DNA from: DASYLJ01 sp964432595
GTDB taxonomy: Bacteria; Desulfobacterota; Binatia; DP-6
Direction: 5' to 3'
DNA: 64,000 nucleotides
NCBI GenBank assembly: GCA_964432595.1
Contig: CAYSOF010000015.1
Location: 1 to 64,000 of the forward strand
Under the pieces are notes generated by a model. That model did not search any database, was not told the DNA's origin, and worked only from the letters and a program-made list of their open reading frames with translations. Shown piece after piece: positions 1-8,730 of the stretch (positions are counted from its first letter, which is position 1; every line of letters begins with the position of its first letter). The position numbers were made by a program, and so were the translations under genes.

Positions 1-467
1 AGGCCGGCGCGCTTCTGCATGCCGCCGCTGATCTCCGACGGGTAGAAGTCCTCGAAGCCCTTCAGCCCGACCAGCGCGAGCTTGAGCGACGCCACCTCGC
101 GAATCTCGTCGGGCGTCAGGTCGGTGTACTCGCCGAGCGGCAGGCCGACGTTCTCGGCGAGCGTCATCGAGCTCCAGAGCGCACCGCTCTGGTAGAGGAC
201 GCCGAAGCCGCGGAGCATCCGCTCGCGCTCCTCGGGCGACGCCTTCGTGAAGCTCTCGTCGTCGTAGAGGACCTCGCCCTTGGCCGGCTCGTTCAGGCCG
301 ATCATGTGGCGCAGCAGCGTGCTCTTTCCGCTGCCGCTGCCGCCCATGACGATGAAGATGTCGCCGTGACGGACCGTGAAGTTCAGGTCGCGCATCAGGA
401 CGTAGGTGCCGTAGGCCATCGTGAGATCGCGAACGACGATGTGCGGCTCGCCGGCGGGCGTCGTCAT
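1..467 (-). CDS. mlaF: Mla-type lipid ABC transporter ATP-binding protein (3' end outside window)
   Basis: This is the ATPase subunit of an ABC system that moves phospholipids between inner and outer membrane; it would power the MlaE-like permease encoded just upstream. Translating the minus strand from ATG at 467 gives about 155 residues: Walker A GGSGSGKST near residues 42-50, Q-loop LYQSGALWSS, and the signature SGGMQKRAGL at the window edge. The GALWSSMTLAEN and GGMQKRA wording is typical of MlaF/Ttg2A rather than of sugar or amino-acid importers. Its ATG overlaps the permease stop (ATGA), so the two are translationally coupled. Walker B and the H-loop lie outside the window. The family is secure; the lipid substrate is inferred. 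Confidence 0.9.
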   Translation of the reverse strand, partial: MTTPAGEPHIVVRDLTMAYGTYVLMRDLNFTVRHGDIFIVMGGSGSGKSTLLRHMIGLNEPAKGEVLYDDESFTKASPEERERMLRGFGVLYQSGALWSSMTLAENVGLPLGEYTDLTPDEIREVASLKLALVGLKGFEDFYPSEISGGMQKRAG

Positions 468-1627
468 ATCCCCAGGATGTAGAACGTGACGGCGAAGATC
501 CCGCACGCGACGATGATGAAGACGATGGACGTGACGACGGCCGACGTCGCGGCCTCGCCGACCGCCGACGAGCTCTTGCCGCACTGCAGGCCGCGCAGGC
601 AGCCGGCGACGGCGACCAGCACGCCGTAGACCGACGCCTTGAAGACGCCGCCGGCGAGGTCGTCCATGCCGAGCGCGTTCTGCGTCTCCTGGAAATACAG
701 GATGGCCGGGATGTTCAGCATGCCGATCGCCACCGCCGAGCCGCCGAGGATGCCCATCAGATCGGCGTAGAGGCAGAGCAGCGGCATCATCAGCGACAGC
801 GCGATCATCCGCGGCAGCACGAGGAAGTCGAGGATCGACACGCCCAGCGTGGTGAGCGCGTCGGTCTCCTGCGTCACCTTCATCGTACCGATCTGCGCGG
901 CATAGGCGGCGCCCGTGCGGCCCGCGACGACGATGCCCGTCATCACCGCGGCCATGTCGCGCACCATGGCGATCCCGACGAGGTCGGCGACGTAGATGGC
1001 GGCGCCGAACTGCTCGAGCTGCACGGCGCCGACGAACGCGAAGATCGCGCCGACGAGAAAGCTGATCAGCGTCACGATGGGGAGTGCCTCGACGCCGGCC
1101 TGCTGGATCAGCAGCGCCAGGTCGGAGCGCCGGTAGCGCGCGCGGCCGACGAAGAAGCGCCCCGTGGCGACCGTGAGATCGCCGACGAACGCCAGCATCT
1201 CCCGTCCGCCCTCGAGCACCGACGTCGTCGCGATGCCGATGCGGGCCAGCCACGGCGGTCGCTTCTCGGCGCCGCGCGCGTCCTTCTTCTCCGGTACGGC
1301 TTCGGCCAGCGCCAGCAGGCGGCGGACGCCGTCGGGCAGGCCTCCCGGATCGACGGCGACCTTCTCCGCCTCCGCCCGCTCCGTCGTCTTGACGACGAAG
1401 CCGACGAGGCTCGTGTCCCAACGCCCGAGCCCGCTCGCCTCGAACGACAGGCGGCTCGGATGCTCCTTCAGCGCGTGCTCGACGCTGTCGTCGGACGGCA
1501 GGCCGTGCGCGAGGAGCCAGTCGCCGTGGAGCTCCACGACGAGACCGCCGTCCTCGCCGCGATGGAGCGTCACGCCGCCCTCGTTGGACTCCTCACGTGC
1601 CGACCCGGCGGCGCCTCGGGCAGCCAC
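464..1627 (-). CDS. mlaE: MlaE-family lipid ABC transporter permease with N-terminal STAS-like domain
   Basis: This is the inner-membrane permease of the lipid transporter, partner of the ATPase that overlaps its 3' end by 4 nt. The 387-residue product is longer than a plain MlaE (about 260). Residues 20-110 form a soluble STAS/MlaB-like region (LVVELHGDWLLAHG), and the permease domain with about five hydrophobic segments follows from about residue 150. It contains the family-typical stretches FLVGAIFAFVGAVQLEQFGA and AGRTGAAYAAQIGTMKVTQE. Fusing MlaB to MlaE removes the need for a separate mlaB; such fusions are known. The start sits 9 nt after the upstream lipoprotein stop, consistent with one operon. 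Confidence in family is high; the exact start is less certain. Confidence 0.93.
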   Translation of the reverse strand: MAARGAAGSAREESNEGGVTLHRGEDGGLVVELHGDWLLAHGLPSDDSVEHALKEHPSRLSFEASGLGRWDTSLVGFVVKTTERAEAEKVAVDPGGLPDGVRRLLALAEAVPEKKDARGAEKRPPWLARIGIATTSVLEGGREMLAFVGDLTVATGRFFVGRARYRRSDLALLIQQAGVEALPIVTLISFLVGAIFAFVGAVQLEQFGAAIYVADLVGIAMVRDMAAVMTGIVVAGRTGAAYAAQIGTMKVTQETDALTTLGVSILDFLVLPRMIALSLMMPLLCLYADLMGILGGSAVAIGMLNIPAILYFQETQNALGMDDLAGGVFKASVYGVLVAVAGCLRGLQCGKSSSAVGEAATSAVVTSIVFIIVACGIFAVTFYILGI

Positions 1628-1636
1628 GACGAGCTC

Positions 1637-2320
1637 CTACCGGGCGTCTGTCGGACGGTTGGAGCCGGCGGTCTTGGTGACGAACTCGACCTCGTGCTGG
1701 AGGGCGGCCATCGCCGCAGCGGCCATGGCGTCGGACACGCCCTTCGGCATGGCGCCCTCGTACGAGGTGGCGTCGCCGTCGATGCGGACGCGGAGCCAGC
1801 CGACGGGCTTGCCGCCGGCGCCGATGAGCGGGCTCGTGAAGGCGCCCTGCAGGTCGAGCGCCATCGTCGCGTCGCGCGAGAGGAAGATCTGGCCGCTGCC
1901 GACGCCGCTGCGGAACGACTCGCTCGTCACCACCGGCTGACCCTTCGGCTCGATCGAGAGACGAACGGCCTGGTCCTGCCAGCTCGACACCACACGCCCG
2001 AGGACGGGCGCTGCGTCCGACGCGCCACCGCGGACGACGACCTCCTGCGGGCCGACCGTCAGCCACGCGACATCCTGCTGCCCGACCCGGACGATCTGCG
2101 TCGATCCCGAGGCCGCGGGCACCAGCTCGCCGGTGTTGCCGTCGGGCAACCGCTCGAGGGCGAATCCGGGTGCGCGCTCGCGGGCGACGAACGTCGCGTT
2201 GGGATCGACCGTGACCGGCCGGACCAGCGGCCCCGCCGGTCCGCTCGCGGCGCATCCGACGGCTGCCAGCGTGGCCACCGCAGCGACCACCCCGTCCCGG
2301 AGCCAGCGTCGTCGTCCCAT
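1637..2320 (-). CDS. Putative lipoprotein, first gene of the Mla-like operon
   Basis: The 227-residue product has an N-terminal signal with a lipobox-like AAVGC (Cys near residue 23), so it is probably a lipid-anchored envelope protein. I recognise no domain. The mature part is soluble and rich in Gly and Val, with phrases such as FLSRDATMALDLQGAFTSP and a C-terminal segment ending HEVEFVTKTAG. It is transcribed with mlaE and mlaF, 9 nt ahead of mlaE, so a role as accessory lipoprotein of lipid transport is a contextual guess. This frame is preferred over the overlapping minus-strand frame because it has the signal peptide and a low-Arg composition. Confidence 0.75.
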   Translation of the reverse strand: MGRRRWLRDGVVAAVATLAAVGCAASGPAGPLVRPVTVDPNATFVARERAPGFALERLPDGNTGELVPAASGSTQIVRVGQQDVAWLTVGPQEVVVRGGASDAAPVLGRVVSSWQDQAVRLSIEPKGQPVVTSESFRSGVGSGQIFLSRDATMALDLQGAFTSPLIGAGGKPVGWLRVRIDGDATSYEGAMPKGVSDAMAAAAMAALQHEVEFVTKTAGSNRPTDAR

Positions 2321-2368
2321 CGCCCCCGCTCATAGCCTCTCTCCTGTCCGACCGCTACAAACGGCGGC

Positions 2369-4021
2369 ATGGGCGTCCATCCGAACGCCGGCAAGCCGGC
2401 GCCGCGCGAGCAACTCGCGAACATTCCGCGTCTGATCACCTCGTACTACGCGCTCCGACCGGACCCGGACGATCCGACCCAGCGAGTCGCGTTCGGGACG
2501 TCGGGCCACCGCGGCTCGTCCCTGCACCACGCGTTCAACGAGTGGCACATCGCGGCGATCTGCCAGGCCATCGTCGAGGTGCGGCACGCCGACGGCGTCA
2601 CCGGCCCGCTCTACGTCGGCATGGACTCGCACGCGCTCTCCGAGCCGGCGCTGGCGACCGCCGTCGAAGTGTTCGCCGCCAACGGCGTGACGATGATGCT
2701 GCAGGCGGGCCTCGGCTACACCCCGACGCCCGTCGTGTCGCACGCGATCCTGACCCACAACCGCGGCCGCACCGAGCGCCAGGCGGACGGCGTCGTCATC
2801 ACGCCGTCGCACAATCCGCCCGAGGACGGCGGCTTCAAGTACAACCCGCCGAGCGGCGGCCCCGCGGACACGGACACGACGAAGCGCATCGAGGAGCGCG
2901 CCAACGCGCTGCTGCGCGCCGGGCTCGACGGCGTGAAGCGCATCCCGTTCGAGCGCGCGCTCCGCGCGGACGGGACGCACGATCACGACTACGTGCGGCC
3001 CTACGTCGACGACCTGCGCACGGTCGTCGACATGCCGGCGATCGCGCGCTCGGGGCTCAGGCTCGGCGTCGACCCGCTCGGCGGATCGAACGTCGGCTTC
3101 TGGGATCCGATCGTCGCGACGTACGGCCTCGACCTCACCGTCGTGAACCGCACCGTCGACCCGACGTTCGGCTTCATGCCGGTCGACCACGACGGCAAGA
3201 TCCGGATGGACTGCTCGTCGCCGTACGCCATGGCGGGGCTGATCGCGATGCGCGATCGCTTCGACGTCGCGTTCGGCAACGACGTCGACTCGGACCGCCA
3301 CGGCATCGTCACGCGCGACGCGGGGCTCCTCAACCCGAATCACTACCTCGCGGCCGCCGTCTGGTACCTCTACCAGCATCGTCCGGGCTGGCGCGCGGAC
3401 GCGGGCGTCGGCAAGACGCTCGTCTCGAGCTCGATGCTCGACCGCGTCGCGGCGCACCTCGGGCGGCGGCTCGTCGAGGTGCCCGTCGGGTTCAAGTGGT
3501 TCGTGCCGGGACTGCTCGACGGCTCGCTCGGCTTCGGCGGCGAGGAGAGCGCCGGCGCGTCGTTCCTGCGCACCGACGGCACCGTGTGGACGACGGACAA
3601 GGACGGCATCCTGCTCGACCTGCTCGCCGCGGAGATCACGGCCGTTCGGCGCACCGATCCCGGCAAGCTCTACGCGCAGCTCGAGGAGCGCTTCGGGCGG
3701 CCCGTCTACGAGCGCATGGACGTCGCCGCGACGCCCGCGGAGAAGGCGATCCTCGGCAAGCTGTCGGCCGACGCCGTCACCGCGAAGGAGCTCGCCGGCG
3801 AGCCCATCACCGCGATCCTGACGAAGGCGCCGGGCAACGACGCGGCGATCGGCGGGCTCAAGGTCGCGACGCAGAACGGCTGGTTCGCCGCGCGGCCCTC
3901 GGGCACCGAGAACATCTACAAGATCTACGCGGAGAGCTTCGTCGGGACGAACCACCTCGCCCAGCTGCAGGCGGAGGCGCAGGCGCTGGTGGCGACGGCG
4001 TTGCGGAGCGCGAAGGCATGA
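2369..4021 (+). CDS. pgm: Phosphoglucomutase (alpha-D-glucose-phosphate-specific)
   Basis: Interconverts glucose 1-phosphate and glucose 6-phosphate in the cytosol, linking glycogen/maltodextrin metabolism to glycolysis. The 550-residue length matches bacterial Pgm. Visible motifs in order are: substrate loop GTSGHRG (residues 43-49), active-site serine loop TPSHNPPEDGG (Ser147), metal loop NDVDSDRHG, sugar-specificity loop GGEESAGASF and phosphate-binding loop RPSGTENIYKIYAES. The start ATG lies 49 nt from the divergent lipoprotein gene. Its stop overlaps the start of the META lipoprotein (ATGA), and that gene in turn overlaps acetate kinase (GTGA), so the three are coupled. With GAPDH and 4-alpha-glucanotransferase nearby, this suggests a glycogen-to-acetyl-phosphate flow. 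Confidence 0.97.
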   Translation: MGVHPNAGKPAPREQLANIPRLITSYYALRPDPDDPTQRVAFGTSGHRGSSLHHAFNEWHIAAICQAIVEVRHADGVTGPLYVGMDSHALSEPALATAVEVFAANGVTMMLQAGLGYTPTPVVSHAILTHNRGRTERQADGVVITPSHNPPEDGGFKYNPPSGGPADTDTTKRIEERANALLRAGLDGVKRIPFERALRADGTHDHDYVRPYVDDLRTVVDMPAIARSGLRLGVDPLGGSNVGFWDPIVATYGLDLTVVNRTVDPTFGFMPVDHDGKIRMDCSSPYAMAGLIAMRDRFDVAFGNDVDSDRHGIVTRDAGLLNPNHYLAAAVWYLYQHRPGWRADAGVGKTLVSSSMLDRVAAHLGRRLVEVPVGFKWFVPGLLDGSLGFGGEESAGASFLRTDGTVWTTDKDGILLDLLAAEITAVRRTDPGKLYAQLEERFGRPVYERMDVAATPAEKAILGKLSADAVTAKELAGEPITAILTKAPGNDAAIGGLKVATQNGWFAARPSGTENIYKIYAESFVGTNHLAQLQAEAQALVATALRSAKA

Positions 4022-4440
4022 CCGCGGCGCGGCGGTCGGGGCTCGCGTGCCTGCTGCTCGCGAGCGCGTGTGCGCGCACGTGGCGCGTCAGCGCGCCGCT
4101 CGAACAGGTGCACTGGGCGCTCGTGGCGCTGGACGGCCGACCGCTGCAGTCGTCCGGCGAGCGCGCGCCCTACCTCGTCTTCGAGACCAACGAGCAACGG
4201 GTCCGCGGGTCGGGCGGCTGCAACCAGATCACCGGCACCTACCGTCAGGAGGGCGACGACCTGACCATCGGGCCGCTCGCCGCGACGAAGATGGCCTGCC
4301 CGGACATGGCGACGGAGTCCGCGTTCCTGGCCGGGCTCGAGCGCGTCCGCCACTTCACGATCGCCGGGCGCAACCTGACCCTCAGCGACGCCGACGGCCG
4401 GCCCGTCGCGCAGCTCCTGGAGACGAGCCCGCGCCGGTGA
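4018..4440 (+). CDS. META-domain (HslJ-like) putative lipoprotein
   Basis: The 140-residue envelope protein has a signal peptide ending LLLASAC, probably lipid-anchored at that Cys, followed by one META/DUF306 domain. Family hallmarks are visible: WALVALDGRPL, the GGCNQITGTY core near residue 65, IGPLAATKMACPD with the conserved Cys, and the terminal LTLSDADGRPVAQL. META proteins are linked to heat-shock or antibiotic tolerance (HslJ), but biochemical function is unknown. It starts inside the pgm stop (ATGA) and ends inside the acetate kinase start (GTGA). It is odd for an envelope protein to be sandwiched by translational coupling between two cytosolic carbon-metabolism enzymes. Confidence 0.9.
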   Translation: MTAARRSGLACLLLASACARTWRVSAPLEQVHWALVALDGRPLQSSGERAPYLVFETNEQRVRGSGGCNQITGTYRQEGDDLTIGPLAATKMACPDMATESAFLAGLERVRHFTIAGRNLTLSDADGRPVAQLLETSPRR

Positions 4441-5561
4441 GCATCCTCGTGATCAACGCCGGCTCGTCCAGCGTGAAGTTCGCGCTCTTCGACGCGACGA
4501 CGCTGGCGCCGGGCGCGAGCGGACAGGTCGAAGGCATCGGGACGTCGCCGCGCTTCGTGGTCGAGGGCGCGAACGACGCGCCCTGCGACGCCGCGGATCC
4601 CGAGCAGGCAGTCGCGGCGATCCTCGCGTGGCTGCGCGCGCACGCATCCGGGGACGCCATCCGCGCGGTCGGCCATCGCGTCGTCCACGGCGGCGAGCGC
4701 TTCACCGAGCCCGTCGTCGTCGACGACGACGTGCTCGCGGCCCTCGACGCGCTGGTGCCGCTCGCGCCGCTCCACCAGCCGCACAACGTCGCGGCGATGC
4801 GCGCGGTCGGCCCCGATCTGCCGCAGGTGGCGTGCTTCGACACCGCCTTCCATCGGACGATGCCGGCCGTCGCACGCACGTTCGCCCTGCCCCGCGCGCT
4901 CACCGACGCCGGCATCCGCCGCTACGGCTTCCACGGGCTGTCGTACGAGTACATCGCGTCGGTGCTGCCCGACGGCATCGGCCCGCGCGTCGTCGTCGCG
5001 CATCTCGGCAACGGCGCCAGCATGTGCGCCATGCGCGACGGGCAGAGCGTCGCCACGACGATGGGCTTCTCGGCGCTCGACGGGCTCGTGATGGGAACGC
5101 GGCCCGGCGCGCTCGACCCCGGCGTGCTGCTCCACCTGGTGCAGGCGCAGGGCTGGGACGGCGGGCGGCTCGAGACGATGCTCTACGAGGAGTCGGGCCT
5201 GCTCGGCGTCTCGGGGGTGTCGAGCGACATGCGGACGCTGCTCGCGAGCGACGACCCGCGCGCCACCGAGGCGGTCGACCTGTTCGTGCACCGCATCGGC
5301 CGCGAGCTCGGCTCGCTGGCCGCCGCGCTCGGCGGGCTCGACGCGCTCGTGTTCACCGGCGGCATCGGCGAGCACGCGGCGCCGATCCGCGCGCGCGTCT
5401 GCCGCGACGCCGCCTGGCTCGGCGTCGCGCTCGACGAGCCCGCGAACGACGCGCACGGCCCCCGCATCTCGACGAACGGCACGACGCCATCGGCGTGGGC
5501 GATCCCCACGGACGAGAACCTCGTCATCGCGCGCCACACGCGACGCTTGGTTCAGTTGTAG
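4437..5561 (+). CDS. ackA: Acetate kinase
   Basis: Transfers phosphate between ATP and acetate, making or using acetyl phosphate. The 374-residue product starts at a GTG overlapping the previous stop. Motifs seen: VINAGSSSVKF at the N-terminus, GHRVVHGGERF, FDTAFHRTMP (phosphate loop), FHGLSYEYI, AHLGNGAS, GTRPGALDPGV, and the ATPase-fold end FTGGIGEHAAPIR. No phosphotransacetylase gene is in the window, so coupling to acetyl-CoA cannot be judged here. Its 3' end overlaps the convergent adenylate kinase stop by 10 bp. Identification is secure. Confidence 0.96.
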   Translation: MSILVINAGSSSVKFALFDATTLAPGASGQVEGIGTSPRFVVEGANDAPCDAADPEQAVAAILAWLRAHASGDAIRAVGHRVVHGGERFTEPVVVDDDVLAALDALVPLAPLHQPHNVAAMRAVGPDLPQVACFDTAFHRTMPAVARTFALPRALTDAGIRRYGFHGLSYEYIASVLPDGIGPRVVVAHLGNGASMCAMRDGQSVATTMGFSALDGLVMGTRPGALDPGVLLHLVQAQGWDGGRLETMLYEESGLLGVSGVSSDMRTLLASDDPRATEAVDLFVHRIGRELGSLAAALGGLDALVFTGGIGEHAAPIRARVCRDAAWLGVALDEPANDAHGPRISTNGTTPSAWAIPTDENLVIARHTRRLVQL

Positions 5562-6223
5562 ATCTGGACCGGCTGCGCGAGGCCCAGGACCGAGCGCACC
5601 AGCAGCTCGACCTCGTCGGGGCTGCGGGAGCCGGCGTGCACTTCGGTGAGGAGCCTCCGCTTGCGCAGCCGCTGGATCACCGGGACCGTGTCGCGACGGA
5701 ACGTCGCCAGCCGCGTCTCGAGGTTCTCGGGCGAGTCGTCGAGCCGCTGATACAGCTCGCCGCCGCAGCGGCCGCAGCGATCGCCCGCCGGCGACGGATT
5801 GAACCTGATGTGCCAGCTCGTCTGGCACTGGCGGCAGGTGCGGCGGCCGAGCACGCGCTCGGCGATGACGTCTTCGGGGACGTCGATCAGGAGCCACTTG
5901 TCGGGCGGCGTCTTCGCGTCCTTCAGCAGGCGTTCGAGCAGCTCGAGCTGCGGCAACGTGCGCGGGAAGCCGTCGAGGATCCAGCCGCCACGGGCGTCGG
6001 GCTGGGCGAGCCGTTCGCGGACGATCTCGCCGACGAGCTCGTCGGGCACGAGCTTGCCGCGCGACATGAGCGCCTGCGCCTGCGTGCCGGCCGGCGTGCC
6101 GTCGCGCGCCGCGACGCGCAACAGGTCGCCGGTCGCGATCGACACGGCTTTCAGGTCGTCGCGGACGCGCGCGACCTGCGTCCCCTTCCCGGCGCCTGGG
6201 GCGCCGAACACCACGAGTCGCAC
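5552..6223 (-). CDS. adk: Adenylate kinase with zinc-binding LID
   Basis: Catalyses ATP + AMP to 2 ADP. The 223-residue product starts at GTG 6223, preceded by a GGGGA ribosome-binding site about 9 nt away; a longer reading would run into the neighbouring flavoprotein gene. The P-loop GAPGAGKG is at residues 7-14, the AMP site includes TGDLLR, and DGFPRT follows at about 84-89. The LID carries four cysteines (130, 133, 150, 153, two CxxC pairs) as in zinc-containing adenylate kinases. The C-terminal part is a little divergent, so a second adenylate kinase elsewhere in the genome is possible. It is convergent with ackA, 10 bp overlapping. Confidence 0.93.
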   Translation of the reverse strand: MRLVVFGAPGAGKGTQVARVRDDLKAVSIATGDLLRVAARDGTPAGTQAQALMSRGKLVPDELVGEIVRERLAQPDARGGWILDGFPRTLPQLELLERLLKDAKTPPDKWLLIDVPEDVIAERVLGRRTCRQCQTSWHIRFNPSPAGDRCGRCGGELYQRLDDSPENLETRLATFRRDTVPVIQRLRKRRLLTEVHAGSRSPDEVELLVRSVLGLAQPVQIYN

Positions 6224-6246
6224 GTTCCGGCTTTCCCCGTCCCCGC

Positions 6247-7374
6247 TCAGTCCGCGGCCGGCGTCAGCTTCTGGAGCCGCTCCGCGGCTTCCAGATACTC
6301 TTCCACCAGCCGGTACACCACCTCGCGCACGGGTCGCACGTCGTTCATCTGCCCGACGATCTGGCCGACGGGATTGAACATGACGTCCTTCGCCTTGTCG
6401 GCGTAACGATGCCCGCGCGCGACCGCCGTCGACGTGACCATGAACTGCAGCGGCATCCCGAGCGGCTTCGGATTCTCGGGCGCCTCCCACGCGTCGGTCC
6501 AGGCGTTGCGCAGCATGCGGCACGGCTTGCCCGTGAACGACCGCGAGCGAATGGTGTCGCGGCTGGTCGCGGCGAGCAACGCGTCACGCTGGGCGGGCGG
6601 CGCCTCGGCCTCCTGCACCGTGAGCCACAGCGACCCGGTCCAGACGCCCTGCGCACCCATCGCGAGCGCCGCCGCGATCTGCCGGCCGGTGCCGATGCCG
6701 CCCGCGGCGAGGACCGGCGTGGGCGCGACCGCGTCGATGACCTCGGGCCAGAGGACGATGCTGCCGACGTCGCCGGTGTGGCCGCCGCCTTCGCCACCCT
6801 GCGCGATCACGATGTCGATGCCCGCCGCCTTGTGCGCGAGCGCCTGCTTCGCGGCGCCGCAGAGCGCGGCGACGAGCCGGCCGTGCGCGTGGATGTCGTC
6901 GATCACCTCCTGCGGCGGCGTACCGAGCGCGTTCGCGATCAGCTTCACCTTCGGGTGTCGCAGCGCGACGGCGACCTGCGGCGTCGCGGTGGCCGCCGTC
7001 CAGCCGAGCAGCTCGTTCACCGCCTTCTCGCCCTCGGGCAGCTTCGGCACGCCGTGCTTCGCGAGGAGGTCCTCGACGAACTGCCGATGCTGCGGCGGGA
7101 TCGCCTCCTGCAGCGCGGCCTCGAGCTTCACGGGGTCGACCTCGCCCATGCCCTCGTACTTCCCGGGGATGACGATGTCGACGCCGTAGGGACGGTCGCC
7201 GATGTGCTCGTCGATCCAGGCCAGCTCGATCTCGAGCTGCTCCGGCGGAAAGCCGACCGCGCCGAGCACACCGAAGCCGCCGGCCTTGCTCACCGCGGCG
7301 ACGACGTCGCGACAATGGCTGAACGCGAAGATGGGGAGCTCGATCCCCAGCCGTTCGCAGAGCGCGGTGCGCAT
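6247..7374 (-). CDS. Nitronate monooxygenase / 2-nitropropane dioxygenase family flavoprotein
   Basis: The 375-residue FMN-dependent TIM-barrel protein belongs to the NMO/2-nitropropane dioxygenase family. It begins with the characteristic LGIELPIFAFSHCRDVVAAVSKAGGFGVLGA and carries IDIVIAQGGEGGGHTGDVG (substrate/FMN loop with the candidate catalytic His) and VLAAGGIGTGRQIAAALAMGA (phosphate-binding loop). The C-terminal extension (KPLGMPLQFMVTSTAVARGHR onward) is found in actinobacterial and deltaproteobacterial members often annotated near lipid metabolism. The true substrate cannot be read from sequence. It lies 23 nt upstream of adk on the same strand, so the two may be co-transcribed. 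Confidence 0.9.
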   Translation of the reverse strand: MRTALCERLGIELPIFAFSHCRDVVAAVSKAGGFGVLGAVGFPPEQLEIELAWIDEHIGDRPYGVDIVIPGKYEGMGEVDPVKLEAALQEAIPPQHRQFVEDLLAKHGVPKLPEGEKAVNELLGWTAATATPQVAVALRHPKVKLIANALGTPPQEVIDDIHAHGRLVAALCGAAKQALAHKAAGIDIVIAQGGEGGGHTGDVGSIVLWPEVIDAVAPTPVLAAGGIGTGRQIAAALAMGAQGVWTGSLWLTVQEAEAPPAQRDALLAATSRDTIRSRSFTGKPCRMLRNAWTDAWEAPENPKPLGMPLQFMVTSTAVARGHRYADKAKDVMFNPVGQIVGQMNDVRPVREVVYRLVEEYLEAAERLQKLTPAAD

Positions 7375-7505
7375 GGCCCTGGTTACGGGTTGCGACCTCG
7401 GAACGTCAAGAGTCGGACGGGTGCTGTGTGGACGACCGTGCTCGCCGCCAACGCACTCCCGTTGCGACTTTCACCGCGGCGCGGGCCGGGGTAGCGTCCC
7501 GCGCC

Positions 7506-8120
7506 GTGGATTCGTCCTTCGTCCAGGCGGTGATCGCGGTCATCGCGATCGCCAACCCCGTCGGTGCGGCGCCGATCTTCTTGAGCCTCACGGACGAGCT
7601 CGACGGGGCCGGTCGCGTGCGCGCCGCCGCCCGCGTGGCGCTTGCGGTCCTGATCATCCTCACGGCATCGGCGCTGTTCGGCCGCGTGATCCTCGGCGCC
7701 TTCGGTATCTCGGACGCCGCGTTCCGCGCCGCCGGCGGCCTCGTCATCGTGCTGATGGGTCTCGAGATGCTGCGCGGCACGCCGACACGCGTGCAGCACG
7801 ATCATCACGACACGGAGGCCGCCGACGACGCCATCCTGATCCCGCTCGCCATGCCGCTGATCGCCGGACCGGGCGCGATCACCACGGTGATCACGCTGGT
7901 CGCGCAGCGCCCGGGCCCGCGCGGCACGATGCGCGCGCTCGTCGCGGTCGGCATCCTCACGGTGGTGCTCTTCGTGACCCTGTCGTCCGCGACCTGGCTC
8001 GCGCGCGTCATCACCGCCCGCGGCCAGCGCATCTTCCTGCGCTTCATGGGCCTGATCCTGGTCGCCGTCGGCGCGCAGCTGCTGATGACAGGGACGCGCG
8101 CGTTCTTCGCCGGGCCGTAG
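7506..8120 (+). CDS. MarC family integral membrane protein
   Basis: The 204-residue inner-membrane protein of the MarC/UPF0056 family has about six transmembrane segments. The GTG at 7506 gives a start right before the first helix (FVQAVIAVIAIANPVGAAPIF), and that INP-type helix is diagnostic. A second diagnostic helix is IPLAMPLIAGPGAITTVI near residues 113-130. A His/Asp-rich loop (QHDHHDTEAADD) precedes it. Function of MarC proteins is unresolved, and the old multiple-antibiotic-resistance link was not upheld. It stands alone, convergent with the next gene with no spacer. Confidence 0.9.
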   Translation: MDSSFVQAVIAVIAIANPVGAAPIFLSLTDELDGAGRVRAAARVALAVLIILTASALFGRVILGAFGISDAAFRAAGGLVIVLMGLEMLRGTPTRVQHDHHDTEAADDAILIPLAMPLIAGPGAITTVITLVAQRPGPRGTMRALVAVGILTVVLFVTLSSATWLARVITARGQRIFLRFMGLILVAVGAQLLMTGTRAFFAGP

Positions 8121-8121
8121 C

Positions 8122-8682
8122 TCAGGCGGTCAGCCCGAGGTGCCGCAGGAATTCCCGCGGCGTCCGGCGTCCGTCGCGCCGCGCGTTCCAGGCGGCGACC
8201 TTCGCGATGAAGGCGTCGCTCTCGCGCCAGCGCGCGCGCTCCATGCGGCCGAGCTCGCGGCGCGTCTCCTTCCCCTCCCATCCGTGCGGACAGTGGGTGA
8301 GCCGGCTGAGCGTGACCTTCTCGACCGGACCGCGGTCCTCGTCGCGCAGCGTGACGTCGAACGGGTGCTGGCGGCAGACGAGCGGGCGATGCTCGTAGAC
8401 GCCGCAGCGGTTGTCGGCGAGGAGGAAACCGCAGTTGCTGCGCCAGCGGCGCAGCGTCATCACCGCGCGCCGGCGCTCGAAACGCACCCACCACGGATGC
8501 CGCTTGTCGAAGGAGATCTCGTGCGGGGACGCGAAGTGGACGATCTCGTCGATCGGCCGCCGCGTTCCCTCGAGCAGACGACGCACGTCCTCGTCGGTCA
8601 CGCAGATCACCGTGCCGCGACAACAATTGCCGCAGCCGGTGCAGTTGAAGCTGAGCGCCCGCGTCCAGTCCGTCCCCGCCAT
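8122..8682 (-). CDS. YkgJ-type CxxCxxCC cysteine-cluster protein
   Basis: This 186-residue cytosolic protein has the family signature FNCTGCGNCCRG (residues 13-24) and a second Cys set CGVYEHRPLVCRQHPF, plus a later Cys in RLTHCPHGW. The CxxCxxCC arrangement is believed to bind a zinc or Fe-S cluster. Biochemical role is unknown for most members. The start ATG at 8682 is well placed before the signature. It is convergent with the MarC gene and 48 nt from the coupled pair upstream. Confidence 0.88.
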   Translation of the reverse strand: MAGTDWTRALSFNCTGCGNCCRGTVICVTDEDVRRLLEGTRRPIDEIVHFASPHEISFDKRHPWWVRFERRRAVMTLRRWRSNCGFLLADNRCGVYEHRPLVCRQHPFDVTLRDEDRGPVEKVTLSRLTHCPHGWEGKETRRELGRMERARWRESDAFIAKVAAWNARRDGRRTPREFLRHLGLTA

Positions 8683-8730
8683 CCGTCCTCCTCGACGCCG
8701 CGCCCCAAGTAGCGCGCGACGCGGCGCGCC

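Noticed and set aside
2542..4017. Plus-strand frame inside pgm that reads into the META gene
   Set aside because: Arg-rich shadow of pgm. Only the part from ATG 4018 has a signal peptide and the META domain.
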